A stretch of DNA of 64,000 nt. It comes from Schizochytrium sp. TIO01 (taxonomy: Eukaryota; Sar; Bigyra; Thraustochytrida; Thraustochytriidae). Below are positions 63,704 to 64,000 of the stretch, one piece after another. Under the pieces are notes generated by a model. That model saw only the letters and a program-made list of their open reading frames with translations. It was not told the origin of the DNA and made no database searches. Positions within the stretch are counted from its first letter, which is position 1. Every line of letters starts with the position of its first letter. The position numbers and the translations under genes are program-made. The stretch lies in the NCBI GenBank assembly GCA_004764695.1, contig SMSO01000035.1, positions 4,407,040 to 4,471,039 on the forward strand, read 5' to 3'.

Positions 63704-64000
63704 GTTGGTGGTGGCGAAGCAATTCCAGCAAAGAGTGAGTGAGTTGCTTTGAAAAGGTGAAGACAAATCAGCTTCACGTCGCGGGCTAAAGTAACCTGAT
63801 AAACTAGATGTTATCTTTCTAATTGATTTGAATGCGTGTGGTTCTTCTTAGTGAGTTTCTTGGCTAGGCGTTTCTGCTTTCTCGTGAGTTGCAGCGTTGA
63901 AGGACTACTTCAAGTTATATCCTTGATTTGATTTTTAACTTTATTAATTTAAAATGGTTTTTTAAATAGTTTTCCTTAGCTAGGCTCAATCTTACTAGAA
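63704..64000. other. Right edge, upstream of TsaE-like gene
   Basis: AT-rich sequence carrying the promoter side of the TsaE-like gene. No further gene was recognised before the window ends. Confidence 0.5.

Overview
This is nuclear DNA from an intron-poor eukaryotic microbe. Most genes are single long reading frames with serine-, glutamine- or charge-rich tails, separated by gene-free stretches of 0.3-7.5 kb full of micro- and minisatellites. The gene set is eukaryotic throughout: cyclin, Mediator kinase, ESCRT-III, Noc4, lysosomal mannosidase, Fe-S assembly LYR protein, cAMP/cGMP phosphodiesterase and a nuclear tRNA-Ala. Only two spliceosomal introns could be placed, in the phosphomannomutase and CDK8-like genes. 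A bacterial-type TsaE with a mitochondrial-looking leader, few introns and a mixed protist repertoire would fit a stramenopile such as a labyrinthulomycete (thraustochytrid). That placement is inference and was not tested by any search.

Layout. 1-6.5 kb has no convincing gene and is dominated by TGAA/TGAG/TTGA and CTAG-type repeats. 6.5-12.8 kb holds a cyclin E-like gene (+) and a PRCC-like gene (-). 12.8-20.3 kb is a second gene-poor block with a 29-bp perfect palindrome. 20.3-26.5 kb has a hypothetical membrane protein, a KE4-type ZIP zinc transporter whose frame changes twice by one base, and an ISD11-like LYR protein (all +). 28.5-39.2 kb carries a minus-strand run: CHMP2/Vps2, tRNA-Ala(AGC), phosphomannomutase, CDK8 and Noc4. 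40-42.2 kb has a UbiA-family prenyltransferase facing a Coq11-like atypical SDR. 42.2-46.5 kb is repeat-rich. 46.5-64 kb holds an MIT/coiled-coil (NRBF2-like) protein, a GH38 alpha-mannosidase, a zinc finger-ankyrin-WW protein overlapping tail-to-tail with a RING-ankyrin-2OG oxygenase fusion, a class I phosphodiesterase and mitochondrial TsaE.

How the genes relate. There is no operon logic; neighbours mix cell cycle and transcription (cyclin E, CDK8), RNA processing (PRCC, Noc4, TsaE), membrane traffic (CHMP2, NRBF2-like), glycan metabolism (PMM, GH38), mitochondria (ISD11, TsaE, perhaps the SDR) and signalling (PDE). The most unusual items are the RING-ankyrin-2OG oxygenase fusion and the ZIP gene with two apparent +1 frame changes.

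Start codons were set to ATG in every gene; several open frames extend upstream without an ATG and were trimmed.
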